Notes under the pieces: model-generated
What the model saw: only the letters and a program-made list of their open reading frames with translations
Database searches by the model: none
Told to the model about the DNA's origin: nothing
In this document: piece by piece, positions 11,728-23,545 of the stretch
Numbering within the stretch: position 1 is the stretch's first letter
Layout of the letters: each line of letters starts with the position of its first letter
Made by a program: the position numbers and the translations under genes
NCBI RefSeq assembly: GCF_901000735.1
Contig: NC_081543.1
Span: 11,515,921-11,579,920, forward strand
Origin: Corylus avellana
Taxonomy: Eukaryota > Streptophyta > Magnoliopsida > Fagales > Betulaceae
Length of the DNA stretch: 64,000 nt
Direction: 5' to 3'

Positions 11728-12564
11728 TTAGGCTTCGTTTATTTCGATGTAAAATGTTTTTTGAAAAAAAAAAATTCTTATTTTTTGGTGTTTGGTAAGA
11801 TAAAAAAAATTGTTGTCAAACCGAAATATTTTTGATAAAGCACGAAAATCTTATTTAATCCCCGTAAAATCATTTTAGATTTATTTATTTCCTGTCTACT
11901 ACTCTTTATCAATAAAGTTAACGCTTAATAACATTTTGGAACCTTTGGTTTCGTCTCTCATTTTAATTGGATTTTCAATTTTAAAAAATATAATCGTCAT
12001 ATATAACACATATATGAATAAGCAACAAAATTAGGAATATCACTTGGATGGTTATGTCTAAGATCACAAGAAGCAGATGTCCTATATGCTATTCTCTTCC
12101 CTATATTTAAGGAAAATTTCAAAAAAACCCCAAAAACACACCCACATCAAAAACCCTATATTTAACATACACCAAAGGGTATCTACAGTGTTTCCCAATG
12201 CATTGAGAAACACTATATATATCCAATGTTTTATTAAATTATAAACAAATCATTTTATCTTATCTTTCCTTCATATGTCCCAGTAATTCTCTCTCCCCTC
12301 TCCTTTTTCATTGGTTGTAATGATAAAAAAAATAGTATTTAATTCATATAAGAAAAAACTAATGTAATCTATTGTGAATTATTTTTTTATAGGGAATTAA
12401 AAAGTAGTTTTATTTCCTAAATTGAGGAAAAATTGTTGAAAAGTTGTTGCTAATGCTCGTTCATGAATCAGATGACGAAATTACTCACCTGCATTTGCGA
12501 GGAAGATGAAGATGAAGATGAAGAGGATCACAAAAAAGAAAGTAGATTTAGTAGTCTAAGCCAT
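11095..12564 (-). pseudogene. Broken defensin-like gene, paralogue of the one at 7645-8124
   Basis: The exon 1 equivalent is 12489..12564 and the exon 2 equivalent 11095..11271, with the same donor (CAG|GTGAG) and phase. Two lesions are visible. The third codon of exon 1 is TAG (12556-12558). A 4-bp insertion (11144-11147, just after the fifth cysteine codon) shifts the frame, removing the last three cysteines and ending translation at 11108. The first five cysteines and the flanking residues match the intact paralogue closely, so this is a tandem copy that decayed. The intron is about 1.2 kb, against 0.23 kb in the intact copy. A TATA-like box survives at 12614-12623. Confidence 0.7.
11696..11728. 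repeat. (AAT)n microsatellite
   Basis: About eleven uninterrupted AAT units, seen directly. Confidence 0.9.
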
Positions 12565-12613
12565 GATTTTCGGCCTCATCACTTGTGACAAATGCATGCA
12601 AATGACAATCACA

Positions 12614-12623
12614 GATATTTATA
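12614..12623 (-). promoter_or_regulatory. Residual TATA box of the broken defensin-like gene
   Basis: The minus strand reads TATAAATATC about 50 bp upstream of the former start, as in the intact paralogue. Confidence 0.4.
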
Positions 12624-14127
12624 TCAATGATAACAAGGATATATAATAAGATCAAGGGTCATATGTGCTCTTGTGAGCTGTAAAATTTGAACCTATTTTA
12701 TTCATTTAATACCATATAATTAATTAATCTTATGGAGTTGGAAAAAGTTACGTAATGCATTTGGTGGAAAATGAACAATAGGATAGCAAGAAATGGTCCA
12801 TTTTGTGAGTGACCAAAAAAATTAGAAAATTCTTCTTTCTTTCGTAATTGGCCATTACTTTTTATAAAATCTAAAAATTACTTATTATTTATTTATTTAT
12901 TTAAAAAAAACTAGAGTTTCTGGATCATTTAATTGAGCTAGAACATCTAATTTGACGAGTGGATGATTTGTGCACTTGTATTAATAAAAAAAAAAAATGC
13001 ATGAAAAACAAATCTGATTAGTACATAACGAATTGAATTACCCATGAAAAACAATTCCTTTTTTGTTTTTTTGTTTTTTTTGTTTTTTTTTTTTTGGATT
13101 TTTTGTTTTTTTTTTTTTTGTTTTTAAATAAAATATGTGATGGGGGCATTTTAGAAAAAGAAGAAGAAGTTAGAATGGTCGAATTGCAACAATTTAAAAG
13201 TTTGGGGGGGGTCAAGTGTTACATTTTAAACATTTGAGGTAAAAGTGCAAACATGTGGATAATTCATGGGGTAAAATGTATTTTCTCCATTATATAATCT
13301 CATTTGAAACTCTCTTTGAGTATATATTTCACCAAAGATTAAGAAGAGGTAAATTTATCATATAATCAATAGTTTAACACTTCACTTAAGTGTGGGCTTG
13401 AACTCCATTTTAATAGGTGAATCTCAGCACGTAAAATATTTAATTGAAATGTGAAGTAAATAATGGATACAATATTCGAATTCAAGACCTATACCATATT
13501 AAACCATCACTTATTCTAAAAGCTTAACCTAAAAAAAATAAAATTAAAAAAAAAGAAGAAAAAAAAAAGTAATTTTAATTATTTAATCAATATTTTAATA
13601 ATAATTAGGCTTTGGCACACACATTGAGCTTCCTTTCTATGCACTTTTTTTTTTTTTTTTTTTTTTCAAGAAAACAAAATTTAAAACTTAAAATTTTTTT
13701 AAAAATAAAAATAAAAAGCGAAGGTTAGAATAGTAAAAAACAGTCAGTTCCTTCTACATCCAATATAATCGTATGTGATTCAAAAAAAATAAAATTATAT
13801 ATGTAGTTCACATTAATTGACTTGTTTTCTGTTATTTCTTTCTACATTGGGGGAACCTGGACCTATAAAATTTTTTTTTTTGGGGGCGGGGACCAGTATA
13901 ATTTTTTTTTTTTTTACTCCTTAAAATATATTTTTTGAGGAAGTGGGGGGGACCATGGCACAGCCGGTCCCCCCTCCCCCCGTCTCTATGTGTAAGCAAC
14001 GTCATTGCAAACGTGTATTAATTATAGAGACTTTTTAGAAGCTAGCTATATCAATTTAAATAATCGGTAATATCTTTTTTGAGGAAGTGGGTGGGGCCGG
14101 TCCCCCCTTCCCCCCATCTCTGACCCT

Positions 14128-14450
14128 AGATAAAATGGATCTAGCTAGCTAGGTTATTTGTTGTTGTTGTTGTTGTTGTTTTATTTTATTTATTTATTTA
14201 TTTTTTTTTCGTTTATTATAACATTTATGCATTTGTTATATATAGGGACTGTAGATAAAATAAATCCAGCTAGCTATGTTATTTNNNNNNNNNNNNNNNN
14301 NNNNATAAAATAGCTCTAGCTAGTTAGGTTATTTGTTGTTGTTTTCCTTTCTTTTTTTCTTTTTTTTTTTTTCTCCGTTTATTATAACATTTATGTATTT
14401 GTTATATATGGGGAACCTAGATATAATAAATCCAGCTAGCTATGTTATTT
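14128..14450. repeat. Tandem repeat of about 150-bp units interrupted by a gap
   Basis: Units start with a GATAAAAT..CTAGCTAG-type phrase, then TTATTTGTTGTTG, a poly(T)/TTTA run, and CGTTTATTATAACATTTATG. At least two full units and a partial one are visible. The 20-N gap falls inside the array, so the copy number is unresolved. Confidence 0.65.
14285..14304. other. Assembly gap, 20 N
   Basis: Run of N inside the tandem array; the real length is unknown. Confidence 0.99.
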
Positions 14451-15216
14451 GTTTTCTTTTTTTTTTCTTTTTTTTTTTTTTTAACATTTACATATTTATT
14501 CTAAATTTTCAAAATCTAAACAAAAATTAAAGTCCAAAATGGATATGCAATTTTTTTTGTTGTTGTTCTGATAATGTACATTTGTAAAACCTACACAAAA
14601 TTTAGATAAGGTGTAAATCTAAATGCAAAAACCTGCACAAAAAAACCTAATTTCAAAAAAATTTACATACGTAATTTTGCATGCATGCATGCAAATTAAT
14701 TAAACAATCCCACCATACAAAACATATATCTCAAACAAATAAATTAATTAGCTAACATGTAAAATTAATTTGCTAATATAACTACATCAATAATATATAA
14801 TAATATACACTGTAAATTATATATTTATATAATATATAAATAAATAAATCAATTACTATATATATATATATATACCTAATCAGGAGAGGCTGGAGAATCG
14901 CCAGAGGGAGAGCTCGTGACGGCCAGAGGGAGGAGCGGTGGTGACGGCTGGTGAGAGAGAGAACCACTGAGAGAGAGAGCGGGTGAGAGAGAGAATAGCT
15001 GGCCGGTAGCAAGCTAGCTAGTGAGAGAGAGAACGTAGGTGAGAGAATGTGTGTGACTGTGATGGAGATGGAGAAACGGTTGGCTGTGAGAAAAAGGGGT
15101 CGGAGGGGAGGGCTATGGCATGCGCAGGGGAGAAAGAAAGAAAGGGAGGGAAAAAGAAAGAAAAAAAAAAAGAAGGAGAAGAAGCTATCTGGCTACGCGC
15201 GTTCCCGAGGAGGAGT

Positions 15217-15345
15217 CTTGACGTGTCAACACATGACACGTCAAGAACATCTTGATGTGCCACATGTGGCACGTCAAGAAATTATTGACGTGCCACATTT
15301 GGACATGTCAAGAATTATTGACGTGTCATAAGTAGACACGTCAAT
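15217..15345. repeat. Array of GACGTG(T/C)CA-type repeats, left block
   Basis: TTGACGTGYCA and its complement TGRCACGTCAA alternate about six times. Such closely spaced inverted short motifs are typical of the subterminal regions of CACTA (En/Spm) transposons, and the same motif flanks a clear CACTA end at 57142-57322. Confidence 0.6.
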
Positions 15346-15479
15346 AATTGAAAGATAAATTTTTAAAATTTTAATTTATATCATTTTTTTCTCTTATATA
15401 ACACATTATAAATACAATATACTTAAAACTAATTAGAAAACAAATAAATTAATATTCTAGATGTACAGATAATAAAATC

Positions 15480-16116
15480 CTTTTTTTTTTTTTTTGTGAT
15501 GGCTCAATAATCCACTCACCGAGAATCAGATTGAGCTTCCAGGCATTTCCACCGTAGGATCAATGAACAATTGAGATAAGTGAAGGACTTGCCGAACTAG
15601 AGTGGTGCACAATTACTGGAGGTCAAGTTCGATGGCAGCTACGACACCCTCGCACTTCTTTAATTAAGATCATCCTCCCCTCTACTGTGAAGTTCACGAC
15701 AAGAAATTGATACTCTCTTTTATAATTGCTTGCTTGTTGTTTCTTTGTCTTTTCAATACTTTAATATTCTGGCATGCAATGTATTAATGGTAGTACAATA
15801 TTAATACACTGCATGCCAGAATATTAAAGAAATGAAATGTTTGTTCTGACACTTGGAAATAACAACCAACACATATTTTTTGTTGGCCGGGTTCATGTGG
15901 GGTTTGTGGATTTTATAAAATAAATGTATTATGTATGTCTTATTTTTTAAAAATTAATATGGCTATCATATTAATATTATTAAATGATTTATGCATGATA
16001 ATATTTTGATTCAGGTATAATTATACGTATATATTGTATACCAATTAATTTTTACTACCTATTTTTTTTTTAATACATATTGTATAATTAATATGATTGA
16101 AATTAATTAAAATTAA
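15480..16116. other. Unique-looking insert between two GACGTG arrays
   Basis: The block at 15500-15720 is less AT-biased than its surroundings, which could be a captured gene fragment, but no protein family was recognised. A strong hairpin at 15759-15829 follows. Given the flanking arrays, this may be the interior of a non-autonomous CACTA-like element. Confidence 0.3.
15759..15829. repeat. Near-perfect 30-bp hairpin
   Basis: The arm at 15759-15788 pairs with 15800-15829 at 29 of 30 positions, with an 11-nt loop. The stem contains TCTGGCATGC. It could fold as RNA from either strand. Confidence 0.7.
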
Positions 16117-16290
16117 TTATAATTATTGACGTGTGGAATAATGGCACGTCAAAATTTTTTGACCAGTTAAAAATAACACGTCAAAAATTTTTGACGTGCA
16201 GGAAAATTATTGACGTGGCATTTAGACACATCAATAATTTTTGACGTGCCACTATGACACGTAAAAAATTATTGATGTGACATTTAGACA
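16117..16290. repeat. Array of GACGTG-type repeats, right block
   Basis: The motifs TTGACGTG and CACGTCAA alternate about seven times, as in the left block, stopping just before the homology shared with units B and C begins at about 16322. Confidence 0.6.
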
Positions 16291-16414
16291 CGTGGATATT
16301 ATTATTTCAATTTAAAAGAATAATATCTCAATAGATATAACTTCATCTTGTTATTATTTGACCCAACCTACATTAATTGATGAGAATATTGCAGAAAAAA
16401 AAAAAAAATAATCC

Positions 16415-18383
16415 TTAAGGACATGGCCCACCAGGACCCCCGTAAGTGAAGGCATGCCCGGTTGTATTTGGATCCTGGCCATCATACCAATCTACAATAC
16501 CGTAACAATTTGGACCATAATCAAAGAAATGACCAGCAATTTTGTCTGTGAGCTCAACAATTTGGTAATCCGCGTTCACAATTTGAACAAATGTAAAAGT
16601 ACCTGCTTCATCGGCTTTGATGTCAGGAATATAACCATTCCCCATTGGTACTGGAGTTTGTATATTAGAAGGCGAAAATGTTGCTCCACCATATCGAAGA
16701 TAAGATGCTCCAGTAGCTAAATGAGTGAATATCTCCTTCGGCCAATATCCATATTTGTAATCATCATCATCCATCAACCACCAATTTCCGGTTGATTGAT
16801 CCTACCAAAACAAAAGACCAATAAATTAATACTACTGCAATCAATTTTGGACATTAATTTTTAAGCTTGTTACTACTTTGTACCAAAAAAAAAAAAATTA
16901 AAAATTAAAAATTACCTGAATAATGGTCATTTTAAAACCGTATTGCGGTCCATCAAAGACAGAAATATTAGCAAAATATCCACCAAGGTGATATTCGTTA
17001 TGTACTTGTACAAAACCTGGACATTCTATATTGTAACAACCAGTTTTTTGAAACCCATCTGCCTGTTGATATAATGTTCAAATGGATTCAATAAAGGGTA
17101 TCTTTCATAAGATCACACGAAAGGTATTGGAACAAGAAATCAATCTATTCTTACGTACAGTCCAATATGCAGTAAGTCGTGTGCGATTGTCACCATATAA
17201 TTTGGGATGCACCTATACATATATAAATAACAATATATCATAAGGTGAAAATGAGAAGAAAAAATATTGATATATATATGAAATGATTTTTGACTTACTG
17301 CCCATCCAACTTCTATACTGTTTGTTTCAGCTTCAGGTCCATTTCGAACCCATATTTGAGCTTTACTGTATTGGCCCACTTCCACACGTGGATTATTAAT
17401 CGTGATTACTGCTTTTGCTCCATGGTAAGTCGCAACCTCCGCTGTGTCAATACCTACAGACTAAGTCAAGAAATTGACGTTATGATGATTTGAATATAAT
17501 TAATTTATGCATTGGATACATATCATATGATAATGAACTTTTATTGAATATGATAATCTACAGTGGCATGCATATAATTAATGAACTTTTATTGAATATA
17601 ATAGATAAAACCATGACTTAAATTAAAGCATCCTGGCCTCTTCTCCATCGGAGGATTGTTAACGTACATGCATATCATAAAACTCAAGAGAAGTATACAT
17701 ATATATGTAGAAACTTACATATTCGCTAGGAAGTTTTGTTGCAAATGTGTGAAGGCTTCCACCATGAGATTTTGAGAAAGACTTCAAACCAGTTTTAGGT
17801 CTTCGTATCGGTACCATTCCTTGTGGGCAACGGAAACCCACAAGTTGGCTTTTTGAGAAAACTTCATTTGTCTTCTTTCTTGTTGAGAAACTTGGGTTCA
17901 TCTGCATAATTATATAAATTATGATCAATTTTCTAGAGAAGACCTCACAAAAAAAAAAAAAGGAATGTTGAAAGAATATGATTTGTAATTAATTACCTGA
18001 ATTTTGTGATTCTTAAGCAGATGATGATCAAATGCGGGCTGCTTATACATATCCACACAATCGACCTCACCAACATCACCTGACTGCACATCAAAACAGC
18101 AAAGATCTAATAATAGTTTTCTTATTAATCACACACTACAGCATCAATCATACAAGTTAAAGTTTCTATGTTTTGTACTATGGAATTGAATGTTTCTCAA
18201 CTGTTTTTTTTTTTTCTTCATCTTCTTCTTCACTTTTTGCCATTCGAGCAAAAGGATATTGGCATCATGTGTTTTTCATAGATATTTGAGTACCTGTGGC
18301 TCATCGAACATGCTAATTCTTCCTCCATCCACTACACAGCAGATAAAAGTAACACCAAGAATTACTAACACAAACAAACCCAT
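16415..18383 (-). CDS. Neprosin-family (DUF239) secreted protein, seven exons, intact copy
   Basis: Exons are 18294..18383, 17997..18083, 17719..17901, 17299..17460, 17159..17212, 16916..17062 and 16415..16801. All junctions are phase 0 with GT-AG borders, giving 369 residues. The start lies on a hydrophobic signal peptide (MGLFVLVILGVTFICC). Exons 2-3 encode the activation-peptide region, with DCVDMYKQPAFDH and LLKNHKIQ, the hallmark of the Neprosin_AP domain. Exons 4-7 encode the neprosin (glutamic peptidase-like) domain, with GAKAVI, WVRNGP, the GFVQVHNEYHLGGYF block, WPKEIF and a glycine-rich GGPGGPC end. The family includes the prolyl endopeptidase neprosin of Nepenthes, but most plant members are uncharacterised. 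I did not verify the catalytic glutamates. It is predicted to be secreted. The length is close to that usual for the family (about 400). Confidence 0.85.
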
Positions 18384-18674
18384 AGAACTTGTTAAGCCAA
18401 TTGTCTCATAGATGATCGATATCGATCAAAAGCCGTAGTGAGGTGTATATATATATATATAAACTAAAAGATAATAAGGAAAGATAATAATTAGAATATG
18501 AATCACACTCATTACAGATTTCACTAATGAATTCAGCCATTTTCATGTACAATTCAAAATCAATTCAAAGGAGTGAAGAATTAAATACATGTCTCCAAAT
18601 ATGTAAATGGTTTTTAAGGAAGGACATAAATTTCTTCAAACCCAGTTTGAAGAAAATATCCTCCAACCCATTTA

Positions 18675-18904
18675 AAATAATGCCAAGTGTCATGGACTCC
18701 ATCCATTGAATGACTCCATCTAATGGCATGGAGAAACTCTTATTTGGCAAATTTATTTAAATACTTTTGAAACGCCAAATATATATATAAAATAATGCCA
18801 AGTGTCATGGACTCTATCCATTGAATGACTCCATCTAATGGCATGGAGAAACTCTTATTTGGCAAATTTATTTAAATACTTTTGAAACGCCAAATATATA
18901 TATA
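18675..18904. repeat. 115-bp tandem duplication upstream of the unit A neprosin gene
   Basis: The block starting near 18675 is repeated at an offset of 115 bp with about one change. Units B and C have a single copy. It lies about 300-520 bp upstream of the ATG, in the presumed promoter. Confidence 0.85.
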
Positions 18905-20599
18905 GTCATCCTAATTCCTAATCGTTTTTATTCAAAATGAAATCTAGATAAAGTAGAATTTATTTCATATCTCCATATTAACATGCATCTGTTTTATAGA
19001 AAAAGAAATTTTTTTAAAAAAAATTATAAAATTTCATGCAAATAGCATGGAATGAATTACAAATGAAATTTTAGCATTTAAGACCTACTTATTATCTAGA
19101 GTTAAAAATTTAACATATTTAAAATTTACTCATAATTGTATGGTTAGGCGTAGAGCTTTAAAAATACAAAATTATTTGTTGTCGCTTTAAAAAAAAAAAA
19201 AAAAAAAATCACCCATAGGATCCTAGGGAAATAAGTGCATGGTCTTACATTCATATTTTCTCCTAAATAACACATTTGTTTTGGGAATGCATTAAATCTT
19301 TCAAATTACATGACACCTTTTGGTAAGTTTTAACCACGCAATTTTATTTCAAGACCATATTGAAATCGAGAGACTTGTAAATCGTTTTATTACAAATCAA
19401 TTACACCATAATTGCTAGGTGTTCGGCCATGCATGGAGTATCTCACTAGAGTAATGCTAGGGATAAAAAGCTGTTCAAACTACACGCCCATGGGCTTTTA
19501 GAATGAGCGGTCCAATGGGTCCAATTAAGCTTTTCCATTTCATGGCAAGCAAACTATAACCATCCAATTCAGACAATATGGCATGGGCTGGAGGAGCTAC
19601 GTGCAAGGCTTTGAGTTAAAGTCTTTGGTCCGAGTGTTTACAAATCTCATGGCTAGTTTTCAAAAAATGTTACTTATTAAAATTGCAATCAACTCCTTTT
19701 CTGCCCACCATTGCACAAGGAGTGAATCTTTCAAATTGCAATCAACTCCTTTTCTCCACACAATAAGACTGCTTAATGCCTCTCCAACTGGAGAAAGTAA
19801 AAGCGGGCAAAGCGAATCTCCCTCAAATCCCCCTAGGGCAAGGGAATAACCCCAATCTAGAAACTTCAACAGTAAATTGAATTGCTTAATCCGCTACTAA
19901 TATTCTACCCAATAGCCACATCCTTGAATTAGGGTATAAATTCAGTATTCTTAGCCAAAAGGCAAAAAAAGTGTTATGATCCCAAGTGTTCCATGTGACT
20001 TAAGTACAAGCTTAATCATGTGTATATAAGCTATTGGGCACCTTCCCGCTCTTTAACAATTATCATGTCAGCTTAGCTTTTTTGACTAGCAGGATAAAAA
20101 CACTCTTATTTTTGAATATAATGCATGAGACTTTAAGAGTACCCCTTTCACCCTGTCCTGTATATAAAGTTTAAACATACATTAGCAACTCAGACTCTTA
20201 TTTTGTATGATAGGTGGTGCCTAATGGTGATGGCTCGGCGTGTTTGGGAAGGGGGAGGTCGTGGGCTTCGATGGCGTCTGCCACATAGTTTTCTCAGTGC
20301 CATGCCTCAAAGAGCCATAATCAAACATGTCAGCTGAGCTTTTTTGTTCATGATGTGGCACAATCAAATTCAACAGTCCTCATAATGACATAACAATGAT
20401 TACAATGTTAATCATGTTTAAATTGTTATTGGGATCATATCAGTTTGGTATTGAGGATGAGAATGATGATATAGAAGATGAACCCCTTTGATGATGCTGG
20501 ACTTGTAGAACATGCAGAACAAGGCAGATTAGAGGATCAATTGGTGCATATCTTGACTTAAATAGTGGAGGAATCAAAATAGAAGTTTCGGATTTTTTT

Positions 20600-21400
20600 T
20601 TTTTTTTCCGAAATATGCATGCACATGATTATTTAAATTGGGAAGCTAGTTTGGAGACTTATTTTGAGGGAAGCTGTTTGTGAGGCTTAAATTGAAGGGT
20701 ATTGCACTTCAACGATGGAAAAGAGGGCAAGCCAAAAATCAACACATGGGAGCATTTGAAAGTGAAGTTGCGGAAGAAATTTTTGTTGGCTGATTATCCA
20801 ATGGAATCATATGAAAGATCCACTCGTTAAATCAAATAGGGATGTTTGTGGAGGAATACACTTCAGAGTTCAACAACCTCTCATTCGAGTTGGCTTAAAT
20901 GAGACAAATGAGTAGATGACATCTTGTTACTTGCTGGCTTGAACCAACCCATTGAAGATTTATTGGGAATGGTTCGTTTATTTAATCTTGAAGATCCTCG
21001 ACAATATGCCTTAATGGCAGAAAATCAGGTGTTGCGATACAGTGTAAGTAAACCTTTGATTGATAGAGTTGAGAGTGCAACACAAAAGGGTTCAACAATT
21101 GTTTAGTGTTCATAATGGCCAGACAGCTCAAAACATTGGTCAAGATACTACTATAATGAACTGGACAGTGGGTAGAAATACTGCCAATAGTGACGGAAGT
21201 GAAAAGGGCAAGAATATATATGGAGCACAAAGCAATTCTGGTCCAGCCTCTTCCAATGTTGGTTCTGGATCACAAGTGCAGTGTTTTGGGAGTGGAGAGA
21301 GGGGACACACTTTATATGCTTGTCCACAATGGTTGATGAACTTTATAAGAAGAGAAAGAAGTGCTACCAGAACCAACTTATGATGACTACAATGATGAGG
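20600..21400 (+). pseudogene. Degenerate retrotransposon gag with zinc knuckle (unit A)
   Basis: The broken frames read as gag: NTWEHLKVKLRKKFL, then LLAGLNQPIEDLLGMVRLFN, and a knuckle with the spacing C-x2-C-x4-H-x4-C in which the second Cys is Ser (CFGSGERGH). In-frame stops and frame changes are frequent. No protease or reverse transcriptase was found downstream in this orientation. Confidence 0.55.
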
Positions 21401-21589
21401 AAGAGGATGTTGATAGAGTGATGACAACACAGAGAGTGGAGGAGGAAGATTGTCTTCAAAACATGAGTTCTTTATGGTAGGAAGGTGTGTGATGTTCTTG
21501 ATGGGAGTAGCCAAGAGAACATTAAGCATTGAGGTATTGAGAAGTAAATGGTCCCCTGGACTTCACCATCTCCTTTCCTGCTAGAGATA

Positions 21590-22440
21590 CTCCGGCGTGC
21601 TCAACTATCCGGGTGACAAGGGCCCTGTAAGGTAGGAAGGTGACCTGCTTGGCCAGTTGAACTCCCATCATCGTCGAGAGCACGAAGGAGCTGTATTAGA
21701 TGCAGCTATAAGTCAAGAGGGAGCACAAGTAGAGACCCCTATCCTATGTGACAGTGGTGAAGCTCTGAACTGTGAGGACTCAACTAATCATCACAGCGTA
21801 TACCAGCCAGTCATCGTCCTGGAGGGCATTCATCTAGAAGCCCCTTTCTCCCTCTATGTTCTTCTGATGGGGGCACCTATCGATGAAACGCTCAATCATC
21901 TGGCAATGGCTGGGAGTGCAATCGAGCAACCATGGGAAGTCGGGGTCATGTACCATGGTGTCTCAGTAATCTGGTTGATGAGATCAAGGGTCACTCAGTT
22001 TGGCTTGCCCCTTACCCGGGTCTGGAATGAATCTGCTCTCTAGTCATGCAAGTTAGTGTAGAACTTGCGAACTATCCCGATTGCAACTGGCCGGTGATCC
22101 TTCATCATCGGAAACCATCCCTGGGCGGTTGGGCGTCGAGTGCATCCCGCACTCTGGGGGCGTGGTTGGCCACGTCGGGCACATTCATCCCCCTCTAAAA
22201 AATGATGTTGCGGCCATAGTAGAGAGAGTTCTATCGACGCTTCACCTTGGCGACCCTAAAGGGAAGACAGTCGTAGATAAATTGGGTGCCATCCCTATTC
22301 GTGCCGGAGCTATCCTCCAAACCGTGGACCGAAGACTCGTCTGATGCCCTCCTCCTCCGCCCCCTCCATCTCGAAGTCAAAGTCGAAGTGGGGATCGGGT
22401 CGGGTAAGAGGAAGACGAAGCTGCTGTATTTGCCTTTGTC
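21590..22440 (-). pseudogene. Degenerate plant transposon-protein (Transposase_32-like) ORF, unit A
   Basis: Read on the minus strand, this matches the better-preserved copy at 62150-62960, with stops and frame changes. The orientation is opposite to the neighbouring gag, so two different elements are juxtaposed. Confidence 0.4.
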
Positions 22441-22480
22441 CGTGCCATCGTCCTGCATCGGATCAAAAACCATCACTATA

Positions 22481-22615
22481 AATTCTATGTGCAACCTTAA
22501 TAATTCATCTAACTACAAAAGTGGTAGCCTAATCCAAGAAACAAAAAGCCCCTAAATTCTATGTGCAACCTTAATAATTCATCTAACTACAAAAGTGGTA
22601 GCCTAATCCTAGAAA
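22481..22615. repeat. 74-bp tandem duplication, unit A only
   Basis: AATTCTATGTGCAACC and the following about 55 bp recur at 22555. Unit C has one copy at about 63011. Confidence 0.8.
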
Positions 22616-23545
22616 CTGAAATCCCCCCCCGCCTTCAAGTGTCAGGAAAATGCAAGAAAGCATCGAAAAACATGGAGATGTTTGAATCTTAATGAAAGCT
22701 TAGCGGAGTTGTGAAGAGGTTGGTTGGTGATTTAAAATTTGGTTCAGTTGCTTCATAATGGAGTTTTTGAGCATAACATGTAGGCTTCAAATGTCAGGTC
22801 TGGCTTCAATTTCAAGATCGTTCAAAGGGATTAACAAGAACACCCATTAAGAGGAAAGATGGAAAATATCAGGCTATCAAGGGTATTTTAGTCACTTTAG
22901 ATCCAGGCAGAGGTGCCAAGCCCAATTGGGTGAGGGTGACGGCTTAAGGCATTTGGTGCCGTCGTAAGGCGGTCCAATTCAATGGCGACCCTACCATGCG
23001 AGGGTACCGAGGTAATAAGAATTTAAGGCTTAAGGGTTTTTTGGTAATTTTGCATTTAAATGTTAGCACCAAAATGAATGGTGCTGCCTTTTGGGTAGTC
23101 CAATAAAACGGTGACCTCAAGATTTGAGGATACCAGGGTGAGTGGGTAATCAGAGAAATTAGTGTTTAGGTCTTAAGTATATTTTGGTAATTTTTTGAAT
23201 TTAGAAAAAATACCAAAATTCGTTTGGGTTGAGGTTGACAGCTCAAGATGTTTAGTATTGTTCCAAGGGCAAGCCCTCACAGTGGTGACCTCAAGGTGCG
23301 GGGTTACCATGGTATAAGAGGTAGGGCTATGAGCATTTTGGTCATTTTGGGGTTTGGATAATATGCCAAAATTCAACTGGCTAGGCTTTCAATTAGGGAT
23401 GTTAAGGTGCAATTCGATAATCAAATCGACCCTTTAATAGAAATTAGGGAAAAAAATCCTAATTCAAGGCTTAGGGGTATTTTGGTTATTTTGGGATTTA
23501 GACAAAAATCCAAAATTAGATCAGTCAAAAATATAGATCGGGCAT

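Larger units (their letters stand above)
12624..15200. other. Low-complexity intergenic stretch with tandem repeats
   Basis: No gene is seen. The stretch holds poly(T)/TTTTG tracts (13060-13120), two related GC-rich patches with GGTCCCCCCTCCCCC motifs (13870-13985 and 14075-14120), a tandem array at 14128-14450 and a GA-rich purine tract at 14890-15050. Open frames in the purine tract are composition artefacts. Confidence 0.5.
16322..23545. repeat. Repeat unit A of a three-copy segmental duplication
   Basis: Sequence from about 16322 is collinear with 52850-57041 (unit B) and 57323-64000 (unit C), covering the neprosin gene, its promoter, and downstream retroelement debris. Unit A is visibly more diverged than B and C are from each other. 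It also has private changes: a 115-bp tandem duplication (18675-18904), a 74-bp tandem duplication (22481-22615) and about 180 bp of extra sequence near 19265-19450. Homology continues to about 23545, where unit C meets the window edge. Confidence 0.85.

Noticed and set aside
15018..15331. Lys/Arg/Glu-rich and Ser/Pro-rich frames on opposite strands
   Set aside because: A purine-rich GAGAGA/AAAGAAAG tract leaves several frames open; no protein-like composition.
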